Shown here: piece by piece, positions 1 to 8,957 of the stretch
Layout of the letters: every line of letters begins with the position of its first letter
Numbering within the stretch: position 1 is the first letter of the stretch
Assembly (NCBI GenBank): GCA_016707115.1
Contig: JADJIH010000021.1
Location: forward strand, 62,001 to 126,000
Direction: 5' to 3'
Length of the DNA: 64,000 nt
DNA from: Ignavibacteriales bacterium
GTDB lineage: Bacteria; Bacteroidota; Ignavibacteria; Ignavibacteriales; Ignavibacteriaceae
Notes under the pieces: generated by a model
What the model was told of the DNA's origin: nothing
What the model saw: only the letters and a program-made list of their open reading frames with translations
Database searches by the model: none
Translations under genes and position numbers: made by a program

Positions 1-658
1 GATATCAGAGGTTGTTAAGAAAAGTGCTGAAACAGTGCAGGAACTTGGAAAGAGCAGCAATGAAATTGGTGAAATTATACAGGTCATTGATGACATAGCA
101 GACCAGACAAATCTGCTAGCATTAAATGCAGCAATTGAAGCTGCTCGTGCAGGTGAACAAGGAAGAGGATTTGCAGTTGTTGCTGATGAAGTTAGAAAGC
201 TTGCTGAGAGAACTTCAAAAGCTACCCAGGAAATTGCGGGTATGATTAAGCATATTCAAAAAGATACTGAAGGTGCAGTCAAATCAATGCAGCAGGGAAC
301 TAAAGAAGTTGAGAATGGAAGAAATCTTGCTCAAAAAGCCGGAGACTCATTAAAAGAAATTATTATGGGTGCAGATAGTGTCACAGACATTGTAACTCAA
401 GTAGCTGCAGCAAGTGAAGAGCAATCCAGGTCATCGGAACAAATTACTCAAAACATAGAACTTATTACAAACGTTACTCAGCAAAGCGCAACAGGAGTTA
501 GGCAAATTGCACATGCTGCTGAAGAACTTAATCAACTTACAAGTAATCTTCAATCACTTATATCTGCTTTTAAGGTGAATGATTCAGTGTACTATAAAAG
601 AAATGAAATTTTGAGCGAAGAAACAGAGTATGTTGAAAACAATGAAACACGATTCTAA
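1..658 (+). CDS. methyl-accepting chemotaxis protein, C-terminal part (cut by window edge)
   Basis: The reading frame is open from base 2 at the window edge, so only the cytoplasmic signalling half of a receptor is visible; the ATG at 35 is internal. The visible part is one long helical coiled coil with the highly conserved receptor hairpin (DQTNLLALNAAIEAARAGEQ, followed by GRGFAVVADEVRKLAERT), which contacts CheA and CheW. A second helix bundle arm (AAASEEQSRSSEQI) is the methylation-helix side. It ends in a short polar tail after the bundle. It lies 32 bp upstream of a second receptor with nearly the same hairpin. The sensory domain lies outside the window, so the ligand cannot be judged. 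The family assignment is certain. Confidence 0.95.
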   Translation, partial: ISEVVKKSAETVQELGKSSNEIGEIIQVIDDIADQTNLLALNAAIEAARAGEQGRGFAVVADEVRKLAERTSKATQEIAGMIKHIQKDTEGAVKSMQQGTKEVENGRNLAQKAGDSLKEIIMGADSVTDIVTQVAAASEEQSRSSEQITQNIELITNVTQQSATGVRQIAHAAEELNQLTSNLQSLISAFKVNDSVYYKRNEILSEETEYVENNETRF

Positions 659-690
659 AAAAGTATAAACAATTTATTGAAGGTTAATTA

Positions 691-3126
691 ATGAGCTTAA
701 AAAACTATAGACTATTTTCAAAAATATTTGGGGTTTATAGAAAAAGTATTAGTAATCAAATTATGTTTCCCTTAACGGCTCTTATCCTGATAAGCATTGC
801 AGGCTTGAGTTATCTGTTAAAAGAAAAATTTGAAAATGACCTAGTTGAATCGGCTAATTATAAGGTAGCTGCTGAGATAAAGGATGTTTATAACCAGCTT
901 GAAACAATAAACAGTCTTTTACTAGAACAAGTAAAAACATCTGTAAAAGTTCTTCAGGATAGAACTACAAATTTAGGCGCTCCAAAAATTGAAGGTGCTT
1001 TTCAAATTAAAGATAAAACCGTACCGGGATTATATTTTGGTTCTGAGTTAATTAATGAAAACTATTCAATTGTTGATAAAGTTAAAAAATTAGCTGGTGG
1101 CACCGCTACATTATTTGTTAAAAGCGGAGATGATTTTGTGAGAGTTTCAACAAATGTAGTGAAGGATGATAACTCAAGAGCAATCGGAACAGTTCTTGAC
1201 CCAAATGGCGCAGCAATTAAACAAATAAGAAATGGTAATTCATTTTATGGAATGGTTGAAATACTTGGGTCATTTTATATAACAGGATATGAACCAATTA
1301 AATCTGGTAATGATGTAATTGGTATCTGGTATTGCGGCTATCCAATAACTTCGCTCACTGAAATTGGTGAGAGAATTTCTAATATAAAAATTTTAGAGAA
1401 TGGATTTGCTGCAGTACAAGACAAAAAAGGGAATGTACTATTTCATTCTGATCATTTAAGTAATGATCAGGTATTGAAGATTATTAATGAAGAACCTGAG
1501 GATTATAATTTAGTTAAGCACGACTTTGAAGCTTGGGGCTTTAAAATTGTTGCTGCTGTGTATGCTGATGATATTCAATCAGCAATACTTTCTATGCAAA
1601 TTTTGGTTGTAGTTTTTTCATTGTTCTTTCTGGTACTGGTTCTCTTAATAATCTATTTGATTGTTAGAAAGCAGATAAATAGCCGATTAAATAATCTTAC
1701 CGAACTATCTAAAAGAGTTAGCATTGGGGATATTGATATTGAGTTGAATTGCACTAGTATTGATGAACTTGGGATGCTCGAATGCTCATACAAAACAATG
1801 ATTAATAATATGCGCGAGCAGGCAGACATGGCTGCTGATATAGCAAATGGTAAACTTAATACAAATGTAAATATCCGTTCAGATAAAGATAGATTATCTA
1901 TAAGCTATACAAAGATGATCAACTCACTAAACAAACTTATAGTGGATATAAAATCACTTACCGAAGCAGCTGTTGAAGGAAATCTAAATACTAGAATAAA
2001 TACAAATGATCATCAAGGAGATTTTAAACAAATTGTTCAGGGAATTAATAGCACTATTGATGAAATAATACTTCCCATTAGTGAGGGAACAAACGTTCTT
2101 TCTCACATTGCAAAAGGAGATTTGACTGTAAGAGTAGAAGGAAATTATAAAGGCGAACATCAAAAAATTAAAGATAGTATTAATGATGTTGCCAATGCAC
2201 TTGCATCAATTGTTGGAGAGGTAAGCGCCGGGGTTAGTGAAGTCTCTCACTCATCATCGCAAATTTCTTCAAGCGTGGAGGAAATGCTTGCAAGTTCTAA
2301 AGAGCAAACTAATCAGACTGAAGAAATTGCTGCTGCTATGGAAGAAATGACAACAACAATTCTTGAAAATACAAAAAATGCGACTGGTGCTGCAAATTCA
2401 GCAAAGGTATCAGGACAAACAGCAAATGAGGGTGAAAAAGTTGTTAAGCAGACAATAGAGAGCATGAATCAAATTGCAGAGGTAGTTAACAATTCCGCAG
2501 AAACAGTTTTCAAACTTGGTGAAGAGAGTGATAAGATAGGAGAGATTGTTCAGGTAATACAGGATATTGCTGATCAGACTAACTTGCTTGCACTTAATGC
2601 TGCTATAGAAGCTGCTCGAGCTGGTGAACAGGGAAGAGGTTTTGCAGTTGTAGCAGATGAAGTTCTTAAACTTGCTGAAAGAACTTCGAAAGCAACAAAA
2701 GAAATTTCTGAAATGATAAAAGAAATTCAAAAGGAAACAAGCTTTGCAGTAAGTTCGATTAAAGCAGGCACAGATGCTGTAAGCAAAGGTAAACAATTGG
2801 CTGGCAAAGCAGGTGAAGTGCTCGTTGAAATTAAAACTGAAACTGACAGATTAATTTCAATTGCAGAGCATGTAGCTACTGCGAGCGAAGAGCAATCTTC
2901 AACCTCCGAGCAGATTAGTAAGAATATTGAATCTATAAGTAACGTTAGCAGCCAAACAACAATTGGAATTCAACAAATTGCCCAAGCTGCCGAAAGTCTT
3001 AATCAGCTTACGGATAATCTGCAAAGATTAGTTTTAAAATTTAATCTTGGTACTGCAAAGCGTAATCATAAGTTAAACTACGGTACATCTGAATTGATAA
3101 GTTTGGATGAATCCATTTACAAGTAA
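691..3126 (+). CDS. methyl-accepting chemotaxis protein with periplasmic Cache domain
   Basis: Full-length receptor of 811 residues. A first membrane helix (about 23-43) is followed by a periplasmic region (about 45-300) with the style of the Cache_3-Cache_2 sensor (GGTATLFVKSGDDFVRVSTN, then YEPIKSGNDVIGIWYCGYPI), known for binding small ligands such as organic acids. A second helix (about 302-325) leads into HAMP and further HAMP-like linker segments (about 326-510), then the signalling coiled coil with the conserved hairpin DQTNLLALNAAIEAARAGEQ. No C-terminal NWETF-type pentapeptide for CheR tethering is present. It is likely co-transcribed with the preceding receptor (32 bp gap). The actual ligand cannot be inferred. 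Confidence 0.95.
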   Translation: MSLKNYRLFSKIFGVYRKSISNQIMFPLTALILISIAGLSYLLKEKFENDLVESANYKVAAEIKDVYNQLETINSLLLEQVKTSVKVLQDRTTNLGAPKIEGAFQIKDKTVPGLYFGSELINENYSIVDKVKKLAGGTATLFVKSGDDFVRVSTNVVKDDNSRAIGTVLDPNGAAIKQIRNGNSFYGMVEILGSFYITGYEPIKSGNDVIGIWYCGYPITSLTEIGERISNIKILENGFAAVQDKKGNVLFHSDHLSNDQVLKIINEEPEDYNLVKHDFEAWGFKIVAAVYADDIQSAILSMQILVVVFSLFFLVLVLLIIYLIVRKQINSRLNNLTELSKRVSIGDIDIELNCTSIDELGMLECSYKTMINNMREQADMAADIANGKLNTNVNIRSDKDRLSISYTKMINSLNKLIVDIKSLTEAAVEGNLNTRINTNDHQGDFKQIVQGINSTIDEIILPISEGTNVLSHIAKGDLTVRVEGNYKGEHQKIKDSINDVANALASIVGEVSAGVSEVSHSSSQISSSVEEMLASSKEQTNQTEEIAAAMEEMTTTILENTKNATGAANSAKVSGQTANEGEKVVKQTIESMNQIAEVVNNSAETVFKLGEESDKIGEIVQVIQDIADQTNLLALNAAIEAARAGEQGRGFAVVADEVLKLAERTSKATKEISEMIKEIQKETSFAVSSIKAGTDAVSKGKQLAGKAGEVLVEIKTETDRLISIAEHVATASEEQSSTSEQISKNIESISNVSSQTTIGIQQIAQAAESLNQLTDNLQRLVLKFNLGTAKRNHKLNYGTSELISLDESIYK

Positions 3127-3287
3127 TATAGCTAACCTGCTTAAATGTTTTCAGTTGGCTAATATTAAACAAGTAAATAGTATTTTGTTTGTATTTCGAT
3201 CAAATACCGACAAAAATAAACGGCATTATTTTTGAAATTCTCAAACGTACTAAATTGGATTTAAAAACTAACAAACCATAAAACAAT

Positions 3288-4676
3288 ATGAATTCAGATA
3301 ATAAAACCGAACAAAATGTTTTAGAAATGCTTAAGTCTGATGATCCTGTTCTGAAGACAGAAACATTGTATAATCTTTCATTTGAAGAGGTTGATAATAA
3401 TATCGTAAAGATAGTTATACAGCTTATTTCAGATGAGGATAAATCTGTAAGAAATGCGGCATCAAATTTTTTAATTCAGAACAGCAATCCTTTAATACCA
3501 GCCTCTGTAATTGATTTTATTAGTTCACCGGATATTTCAATTAGAAATCTTGCAGGTGAAATTTTATTGCGTAAAGGTGTTGAATCTTTAGATGCTATTT
3601 GTAAAAGACTGCCTGAGATTAAAGATGATGATGATATTAAATTTTTGGTTGATATTCTTGGTTTAATTGGAGATAAGTGTCCTGAAGATTTGATTATTGA
3701 TATTCTGACAGTTAACCAGAATGAAAATGTAATAGTTGCCTGTATAGAAGCATTAGGAAATATTTTTAGTGAAAAAGGCGTAGAAAAAATTATAACATTT
3801 TATGACAAAGCGGATGTCCTTAAACCAGTAGTCATAGAAGCGGCTGGAAAAATAAGAACTTTAAAGTCATTGAAATTTATCACAGAAAAATTCAAATCGG
3901 ATGATGACCTTTTAAAGTTTACAATGATTGAAAGTATGGGTGAGATTGGTGATGAAGATACTTTCTATTTCCTTCTTTCCCAGGTAGAAAGTCTTAATGG
4001 CGCTCTTATTTGGCCGCTGTTGGAATCAATTTACAAACTAAAAGTTAAGTATGATCTTGATGTACCATTTGACGATAGAATAAAAAAATGTGTACTTGAT
4101 ACAATAATAAATTCAGAACCCCGTTATCAAATAGTAGCTGCACACTTAGTAACCGTTTTTGATGATCCTGAAATTTTATATGCTTGTTTAAGTATATATG
4201 GTTTGGATCCTGAATTAAACGAAGTGTTATATGATAAGTTCATGGAAAACAAAAAAGTAATTTTATCAAGAATCCACACTGTTATAGATAATTGCAATAA
4301 GTATTTAACCGCGGTGTTAGATTTATTACAAAACATACTTTTATCGGAATCTGAAGAAATAAACAGCTTATCCCGAATTGAAAAGCAGCGATTAACAGAA
4401 TCACTATCTAAAAGTCTTACAAATCCCGATGAAGTTGTGCGAATATCTGCCGCAGAACTTTTATTTAAAATTGATCCTGAAACCGCACTTCTATTCATAG
4501 ACTCGATGATAAATGATGAAAACTTCTGGAATCGTATGCGTCTGCTTGATATGTTTATCGATCTGGATAATCCGATAATAATGGAAGCACTTGATAAATT
4601 AGCTATGGATCCTGAAGAAATGGTTAGCGAAAAAGCAAAAGAAATGGCTCTGCGAAAACAATATCTAACAAACTAG
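3288..4676 (+). CDS. HEAT-repeat protein upstream of the che genes
   Basis: A 462-residue soluble protein without signal peptide or membrane helices. It is built almost entirely of short helical pairs in the pattern of HEAT repeats, for example ISDEDKSVRNAASNFLIQNS, SSPDISIRNLAGEILLRKG and NPDEVVRISAAELLFKIDPE. The D-x-x-V/I-R-x-x-A core recurs along the whole length, and the repeats are acidic. Such alpha-solenoids serve as protein-binding scaffolds; no enzymatic motif is seen. It ends only 10 bp before cheR and 161 bp after the receptor, so it is probably the first gene of the che operon. A role as an adaptor in the chemosensory complex is inference from position only. Confidence 0.8.
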   Translation: MNSDNKTEQNVLEMLKSDDPVLKTETLYNLSFEEVDNNIVKIVIQLISDEDKSVRNAASNFLIQNSNPLIPASVIDFISSPDISIRNLAGEILLRKGVESLDAICKRLPEIKDDDDIKFLVDILGLIGDKCPEDLIIDILTVNQNENVIVACIEALGNIFSEKGVEKIITFYDKADVLKPVVIEAAGKIRTLKSLKFITEKFKSDDDLLKFTMIESMGEIGDEDTFYFLLSQVESLNGALIWPLLESIYKLKVKYDLDVPFDDRIKKCVLDTIINSEPRYQIVAAHLVTVFDDPEILYACLSIYGLDPELNEVLYDKFMENKKVILSRIHTVIDNCNKYLTAVLDLLQNILLSESEEINSLSRIEKQRLTESLSKSLTNPDEVVRISAAELLFKIDPETALLFIDSMINDENFWNRMRLLDMFIDLDNPIIMEALDKLAMDPEEMVSEKAKEMALRKQYLTN

Positions 4677-4686
4677 TAGAAAAAAA

Positions 4687-5586
4687 ATGCAAGAGTATAC
4701 ACAAAGAGATTTTTCACTTGCTCAGCCGGCACTTGTGTTATCTCCCACAAAAGTCAGTCTGTCAACAAAATCATTTGAAACATGGCGCAAGTACATTTAT
4801 GAAAGTACCGGCATCTACTTTCAGGATAATAAAAAATATTTGTTGGAAAGCAGATTACAAAAAAGGATAACCCATTTAAATATTGAATCATTCGATAAAT
4901 ATTTGGACTATGTTAAATTCAATCCATCTGGCTCCGCAGAAGTAAAATATCTTTATGAAGCAATTACAATTAACGAAACATTCTTTTTCCGTAATCAGCC
5001 CCAGCTAGATGCGCTTGTTACAACAATTCTTCCTGAGATAATCTCATCAAAAGAAAAATTAGGAAAAAATAAAATTAAAATCTGGAGTGCTGCATCATCA
5101 AGCGGAGAGGAAGCATACTCCATAGCTATGATGATTAACGATCTCATTCGCCCCAAATATCCAAATATGGAGTTTGAAATTGTTGGTACAGATATCAGCA
5201 ACGCAGTGGTGGATGTTGCAAGAAGAGCATCATACAAAGAATACTCAGTTAGAAACACACCTGTTTATTATCTTAAAAAGTATTTTAAAACAAACGGTAC
5301 TTCGTTTGATCTTGACCCAAAAATTAAGAGTATGGCAACATTTAAATTGCTTAATCTCTATGATGATTTGAGCATGAGAACGATGATAAATCATGATGTT
5401 ATCTTTTGTGCTAACGTACTTATCTACTTCGATCAAACATCAAAAATAAAAGTAATCAATCACTTATATAATTCATTATTAAAGGGTGGTTACTTGTTTA
5501 TTGGTTATTCAGAGACACTACACGGTATATCAAAGTCATTTAAGCTTACAAGCTTTCCCAAAACCATTGGGTATAAAAAGGAGTAA
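4687..5586 (+). CDS. cheR: chemotaxis protein methyltransferase CheR
   Basis: CheR transfers methyl groups from S-adenosylmethionine to glutamates on receptors, setting adaptation. The 299-residue protein has an N-terminal helical CheR_N domain (about 30-90) followed by the family signature ITINETFFFRNQPQLDAL and the SAM-binding loop KIWSAASSSGEEAYSIAM (W133 onward). The later VIFCANVLIYFD block is the conserved active-site strand of this family. Length matches single-domain CheR; no TPR or pentapeptide-binding extension is appended. The first about 25 residues before the CheR_N domain are an extra poorly conserved leader. It stands between the HEAT-repeat protein (10 bp) and the first cheY-like gene (6 bp). 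Confidence 0.96.
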   Translation: MQEYTQRDFSLAQPALVLSPTKVSLSTKSFETWRKYIYESTGIYFQDNKKYLLESRLQKRITHLNIESFDKYLDYVKFNPSGSAEVKYLYEAITINETFFFRNQPQLDALVTTILPEIISSKEKLGKNKIKIWSAASSSGEEAYSIAMMINDLIRPKYPNMEFEIVGTDISNAVVDVARRASYKEYSVRNTPVYYLKKYFKTNGTSFDLDPKIKSMATFKLLNLYDDLSMRTMINHDVIFCANVLIYFDQTSKIKVINHLYNSLLKGGYLFIGYSETLHGISKSFKLTSFPKTIGYKKE

Positions 5587-5592
5587 AAGAAA

Positions 5593-5958
5593 ATGAAGAA
5601 AGTTATTCTTGTTGCGGATGATTCTCCTACAATAAGAAAATTTGTATCGATCTCTTTAAAGGTTAAAGGATACGAAATAATACAAGTTGCGGACGGAATG
5701 CAGGCGTTGGAGGTGCTTCCATCAGAACAAATTGATTTAGTTATTACAGATTTAAATATGCCTAATATAGATGGATTTGAACTAATCAAAACAATTCGTA
5801 CAAATGAAGACTATCGTGAAATACCAATTATTATTCTTTCTTCTTTATCAGGAAATGAAGATATAGAAAAAGGAATGCAGTGCGGTGCTAACGCTTATCT
5901 TCTTAAACCATTTGATTCCAAAAGAGTTTTATACGAAGTATCAAAATTTTTAAACTAG
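5593..5958 (+). CDS. CheY-like response regulator, single receiver domain
   Basis: A stand-alone receiver of 121 residues. The acidic pocket DDSPT is near residue 9-13, the phospho-acceptor is D53 in VITDLNMPNIDG, the switch Ser lies in IILSSLSG and the conserved Lys in LLKPFD. There is no output domain, so it must act by protein-protein contact, as CheY does at the flagellar switch or as a phosphate sink. It lies 10 bp upstream of a second CheY-type gene that looks closer to the classical motor-binding CheY (VTTRG switch segment, VVKPF). Having two receivers side by side suggests one motor regulator and one sink or alternative-output partner. Which is which is inferred only. Confidence 0.9.
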   Translation: MKKVILVADDSPTIRKFVSISLKVKGYEIIQVADGMQALEVLPSEQIDLVITDLNMPNIDGFELIKTIRTNEDYREIPIIILSSLSGNEDIEKGMQCGANAYLLKPFDSKRVLYEVSKFLN

Positions 5959-5968
5959 AGAGAAATAT

Positions 5969-6358
5969 ATGAGCTTAAAATTTTTAATTGTTGATGATTC
6001 ACAAACTATGCGACGCATTGTTGCTAACTCATTAAAAAATCTTGGATATGAAGAATTTGTTGAGGCCTCGGATGGGAAAGATGCTTTAATAAAACTTGCA
6101 GCCGATGATGGTTTAAATTTTGTGATAACAGACTGGAATATGCCAGTACTTTCAGGCCTTGAACTGATTAAAGCTATACGCGCTGATGAAAAGATGGGAA
6201 AGATTCCTGTGTTAATGGTAACAACAAGAGGGGTTAAAGATGATATTATCGAAGCACTTAAAGCAAAAGTAAATAATTACGTTGTAAAACCATTTACACC
6301 AGCAATACTTAGAGAGAAAATTGATCAAATACTTGCCAGTAATGGAGGGAGTAACTAA
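5969..6358 (+). CDS. cheY: chemotaxis response regulator CheY
   Basis: A 129-residue receiver with the flagellar CheY hallmarks: DDSQTMRRIVANSLKNLGYE at the start, phospho-acceptor D55 in VITDWNMPVLSGLELIKAIR, the Thr switch in VLMVTTRG, and the Lys of YVVKPFTP. Phosphorylated by CheA, it would bind FliM to change motor rotation. It directly precedes the CheZ-type phosphatase: its stop codon overlaps the next start by one base (TAATG), so the two are translationally coupled. This CheY-CheZ pairing supports it as the motor-binding CheY rather than the neighbouring receiver. Confidence 0.93.
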   Translation: MSLKFLIVDDSQTMRRIVANSLKNLGYEEFVEASDGKDALIKLAADDGLNFVITDWNMPVLSGLELIKAIRADEKMGKIPVLMVTTRGVKDDIIEALKAKVNNYVVKPFTPAILREKIDQILASNGGSN

Positions 6359-7110
6359 TGATGAGATCAGAAAACTTGTCTCAGCTTTTTTCGAAGCTTG
6401 ATGACTTAAAAAAAGTGTTTACTTACGGTGAAAAACTTATACCTGTTATTCAGAGTCTTGGTGAGTTTATGAAAGAAACTGTGCCGCTTCTGGAAAACAT
6501 AAATAGATCAATAGCTGAAAGCACTTCAAAAATTCCCAAAGCCACTAATCAAATTCAGAATGTTACAAGCGCAACTGAAATGGCAACTACAGAGATATTA
6601 GATCTTGTTGATTCACTGAATGATGATTTGACTGATATTGAAAAAACGATGGTTGAAGTTTTAGCAAAAGAAACAGATAAAAAAGATTTTCTAATGAGTT
6701 TGATACCAATGTTAAAAAAAGAAAATGCAGAACTTTTTATAAAGGACTTTCTAAATAAAAACTGTAATACTGAAAAACTGGGTGTACTATTGCTTCAGGT
6801 AGGAAAGATGAAAAATGACTCTAATAGTATTGCTCTCTCTCTTCAAGTTCAGGATATAACATCTCAGCAGTTAGCAACCGTAAATCATCTGATAGAGTCA
6901 GTTCAGGATCGTCTTTCTTCATTAATTGAAGATTTTGACAACACAAAAATTACGGAACAGGATTCAAATCTTAATATTCCTGAGGGTGCATCATTTGATC
7001 CCAATGCACGCTATTCAAAATCAATAGTACCGCAGCAAGAAGTGGATTCAATTTTTAGTAAAGAGATGCAAACAGCATCTCAAGCAGAAATAGATAAATT
7101 ATTTAACTAA
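6358..7110 (+). CDS. cheZ: CheZ-family CheY-P phosphatase with two FliM-like C-terminal peptides
   Basis: The 250-residue, all-helical protein carries the CheZ active-site signature LQVQDITSQQL. D166 and Q170 are four residues apart, as are the D143 and Q147 of E. coli CheZ that position and activate water for CheY-P dephosphorylation. A long helical hairpin surrounds it, as in CheZ dimers. After a flexible linker (about 200-224) the tail carries PQQEVDSIF (225-233) and SQAEIDKLF (241-249). Both resemble the CheY-binding N-terminal peptide of the FliM encoded in this same window (SQSEIDALL). E. coli CheZ also ends in a CheY-binding helix, but a duplicated FliM-like tail is unusual. It sits between cheY and cheA with 1-bp contacts. 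Confidence 0.85.
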   Translation: MMRSENLSQLFSKLDDLKKVFTYGEKLIPVIQSLGEFMKETVPLLENINRSIAESTSKIPKATNQIQNVTSATEMATTEILDLVDSLNDDLTDIEKTMVEVLAKETDKKDFLMSLIPMLKKENAELFIKDFLNKNCNTEKLGVLLLQVGKMKNDSNSIALSLQVQDITSQQLATVNHLIESVQDRLSSLIEDFDNTKITEQDSNLNIPEGASFDPNARYSKSIVPQQEVDSIFSKEMQTASQAEIDKLFN

Positions 7111-7111
7111 T

Positions 7112-8956
7112 ATGGCAGAATTAACTCAAAACCCGATGCTCATCGATCCTGATATGAAGGAAATCGTTGAGAGCTTTATTGTAGAAACTAAAGAGATATT
7201 AGAAAAACTGGATGTTGATCTGGTTGAAATGGAAAAAAGACCGGATGACAATGAACTGCTTAATAGCGTATTCAGGCATTTTCATACAATTAAAGGAACC
7301 TCAAGTTTTCTCGGTCTGGATAAGCTTACAGGTGTAACACATAAGGGAGAAGATATTCTAAACAAACTTCGCAAAGGCGAAATAAGTTTGAATTCTATAA
7401 TTATGGACTCATTGTTATCTGCATACGATAAGATGAAATCTTTGTTAAACAGTATTGAAGAATATCAAAATGAAAATATTGATGTTGATGAGACGATTAA
7501 AGAGTTAACTGAACTTATTGCAGCACTTGAAAATGGTGATGTGGTTGTTGAAAAGAAGAAGCCCGCAAAGAAATCAAGTAAAAAATCAGCAAAGTCAGAA
7601 ACAATTAAAGAAAACGAAGTAGAAATAAATTCAGAAGCAGTTTCTGATGTAAAATCAGAACTGCATAATGAAGATGAATCCGAGGATGCAGATGAAGAGC
7701 AGGATGCACCTCAAATTGAAAATAAACAGGTAAATATTGAAAAAGTAAAACAGGATTCTTCAAAGAAGGTTGAAAATTCAATTCGTGTTGATGTAGAAAG
7801 GTTAGATGAATTATTAAATATTGTATCAGAGTTAGTGCTTGGCAGAAACCGATTGGCACAAGTTAATTCTGAGTTTGCTCTTGAAAATGAAGGAACAAAA
7901 TTCTCGAGAGATCTTTTTGATGTTACAAAGCAGATAGACATCATGACAAATGAGCTCCAGCTTGTTGTAATGAAAACACGAATGATCAGAATAGGAAAAG
8001 TGTTTAACAAATTTCCTCGTCTTGTACGCGATCTTTCTCGAGATGCTAATAAACAAATTGAAATAGTTATTAAAGGTGAAGAAACAGAGTTGGATAAAAC
8101 TCTTATTGAAGAAATTAATGATCCATTAGTGCATCTTGTTAGAAACAGTGTTGATCATGGAATTGAAAAACCTGAAACAAGAATAGCAAATGGCAAAAAT
8201 CCTGTTGGAACATTAGTCTTGTCTGCTGAGCATGAAGGCAACAATATCATCATTACCATTGAAGATGATGGAAAAGGTATTGATCCTGAAATCATAAAAG
8301 CTAAGGTTGTTGAAAAAGGATTAATCTCTGCTGAAAAAGCAAAAGACTTAACAAGACAAGAAATTTTAAACCTTATTTTTATACCAGGTTTTTCAACTGC
8401 CGAAGTAGTTACAAATATTTCTGGCCGCGGCGTGGGTATGGATGTTGTTAAAACAAATATTACCAGGTTACGCGGAATTATTAATATTGAATCAACAGTA
8501 GGTGTTGGAACAAAGATTATCATTAAACTTCCGCTGACGCTTGCGATAATTCCCGGAATGATTGTGAAAGTAAAAGAGCAGCCAATTGTTATTCCTTTGA
8601 ATACAGTACTTGAAGTATTAAGAGTGCACAGAGAAAATATTTATTCTGTAAACCAAAGACCAGTAATTAAAATGCGAGATAGTGTACTTCCATTAGTTTC
8701 CGTTGAAGAAGTTCTATTTGGATTTGAAGAAAACGATGAAAACAAAGTTTGGCAGTATGTTGTTGTTGTTGGTATTGCAGAAAAAAGATATGGGATTAAG
8801 GTCGATGGGTTAGTCGGACAAAAAGAAGTAGTAATAAAATCACTTGGAAATTATTTTGGCAAAGTACAGGGTATAGCTGGTTCTACTATTATGGGAGATG
8901 GCTCCGTGGTTATGATTGTAGATGTTAATGAATTACTTCATATAGCTGAAAAATAA
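7112..8956 (+). CDS. cheA: chemotaxis sensor histidine kinase CheA
   Basis: CheA autophosphorylates in response to receptors and passes phosphate to CheY and CheB. In this 614-residue protein the P1 phosphotransfer domain (about 14-115) has H58 in VFRHFHTIKGTSSFLG. A long Lys/Glu-rich linker (about 145-225) follows, without an obvious P2 CheY-docking domain. P3 dimerisation (from RVDVERLDELLNIVSELVLG), P4 ATPase (N-box HLVRNSVDHGIE, G-boxes DDGKGIDP and GRGVGMDVV) and a C-terminal CheW-like P5 domain complete it. All catalytic boxes look intact. No cheW gene is seen in the window, so the coupling protein must be encoded elsewhere. Confidence 0.97.
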   Translation: MAELTQNPMLIDPDMKEIVESFIVETKEILEKLDVDLVEMEKRPDDNELLNSVFRHFHTIKGTSSFLGLDKLTGVTHKGEDILNKLRKGEISLNSIIMDSLLSAYDKMKSLLNSIEEYQNENIDVDETIKELTELIAALENGDVVVEKKKPAKKSSKKSAKSETIKENEVEINSEAVSDVKSELHNEDESEDADEEQDAPQIENKQVNIEKVKQDSSKKVENSIRVDVERLDELLNIVSELVLGRNRLAQVNSEFALENEGTKFSRDLFDVTKQIDIMTNELQLVVMKTRMIRIGKVFNKFPRLVRDLSRDANKQIEIVIKGEETELDKTLIEEINDPLVHLVRNSVDHGIEKPETRIANGKNPVGTLVLSAEHEGNNIIITIEDDGKGIDPEIIKAKVVEKGLISAEKAKDLTRQEILNLIFIPGFSTAEVVTNISGRGVGMDVVKTNITRLRGIINIESTVGVGTKIIIKLPLTLAIIPGMIVKVKEQPIVIPLNTVLEVLRVHRENIYSVNQRPVIKMRDSVLPLVSVEEVLFGFEENDENKVWQYVVVVGIAEKRYGIKVDGLVGQKEVVIKSLGNYFGKVQGIAGSTIMGDGSVVMIVDVNELLHIAEK

Positions 8957-8957
8957 T

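Noticed and set aside
599..658. C-terminal NETRF of the first receptor as a CheR-binding pentapeptide (NWETF)
   Set aside because: The order and spacing differ (extra Arg, no Trp in the right place); resemblance is too weak.
2410..2796. Open frame on the minus strand opposite the receptor (128 codons, Cys/Phe-rich)
   Set aside because: It is the shadow of the Glu/Lys/Ala-rich coiled coil on the + strand; composition is unlike a real protein and no start signal is seen. The same applies to all other minus-strand frames in the window.
3127..3287. Sigma-28-like -10 element ACCGACAA at 3206-3213 before the HEAT gene
   Set aside because: Two mismatches to GCCGATAA and no TAAA at the required -35 distance.
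5174..5371. Small + strand frame inside cheR (65 codons)
   Set aside because: Overlaps the conserved CheR core in another frame with no independent start signal.
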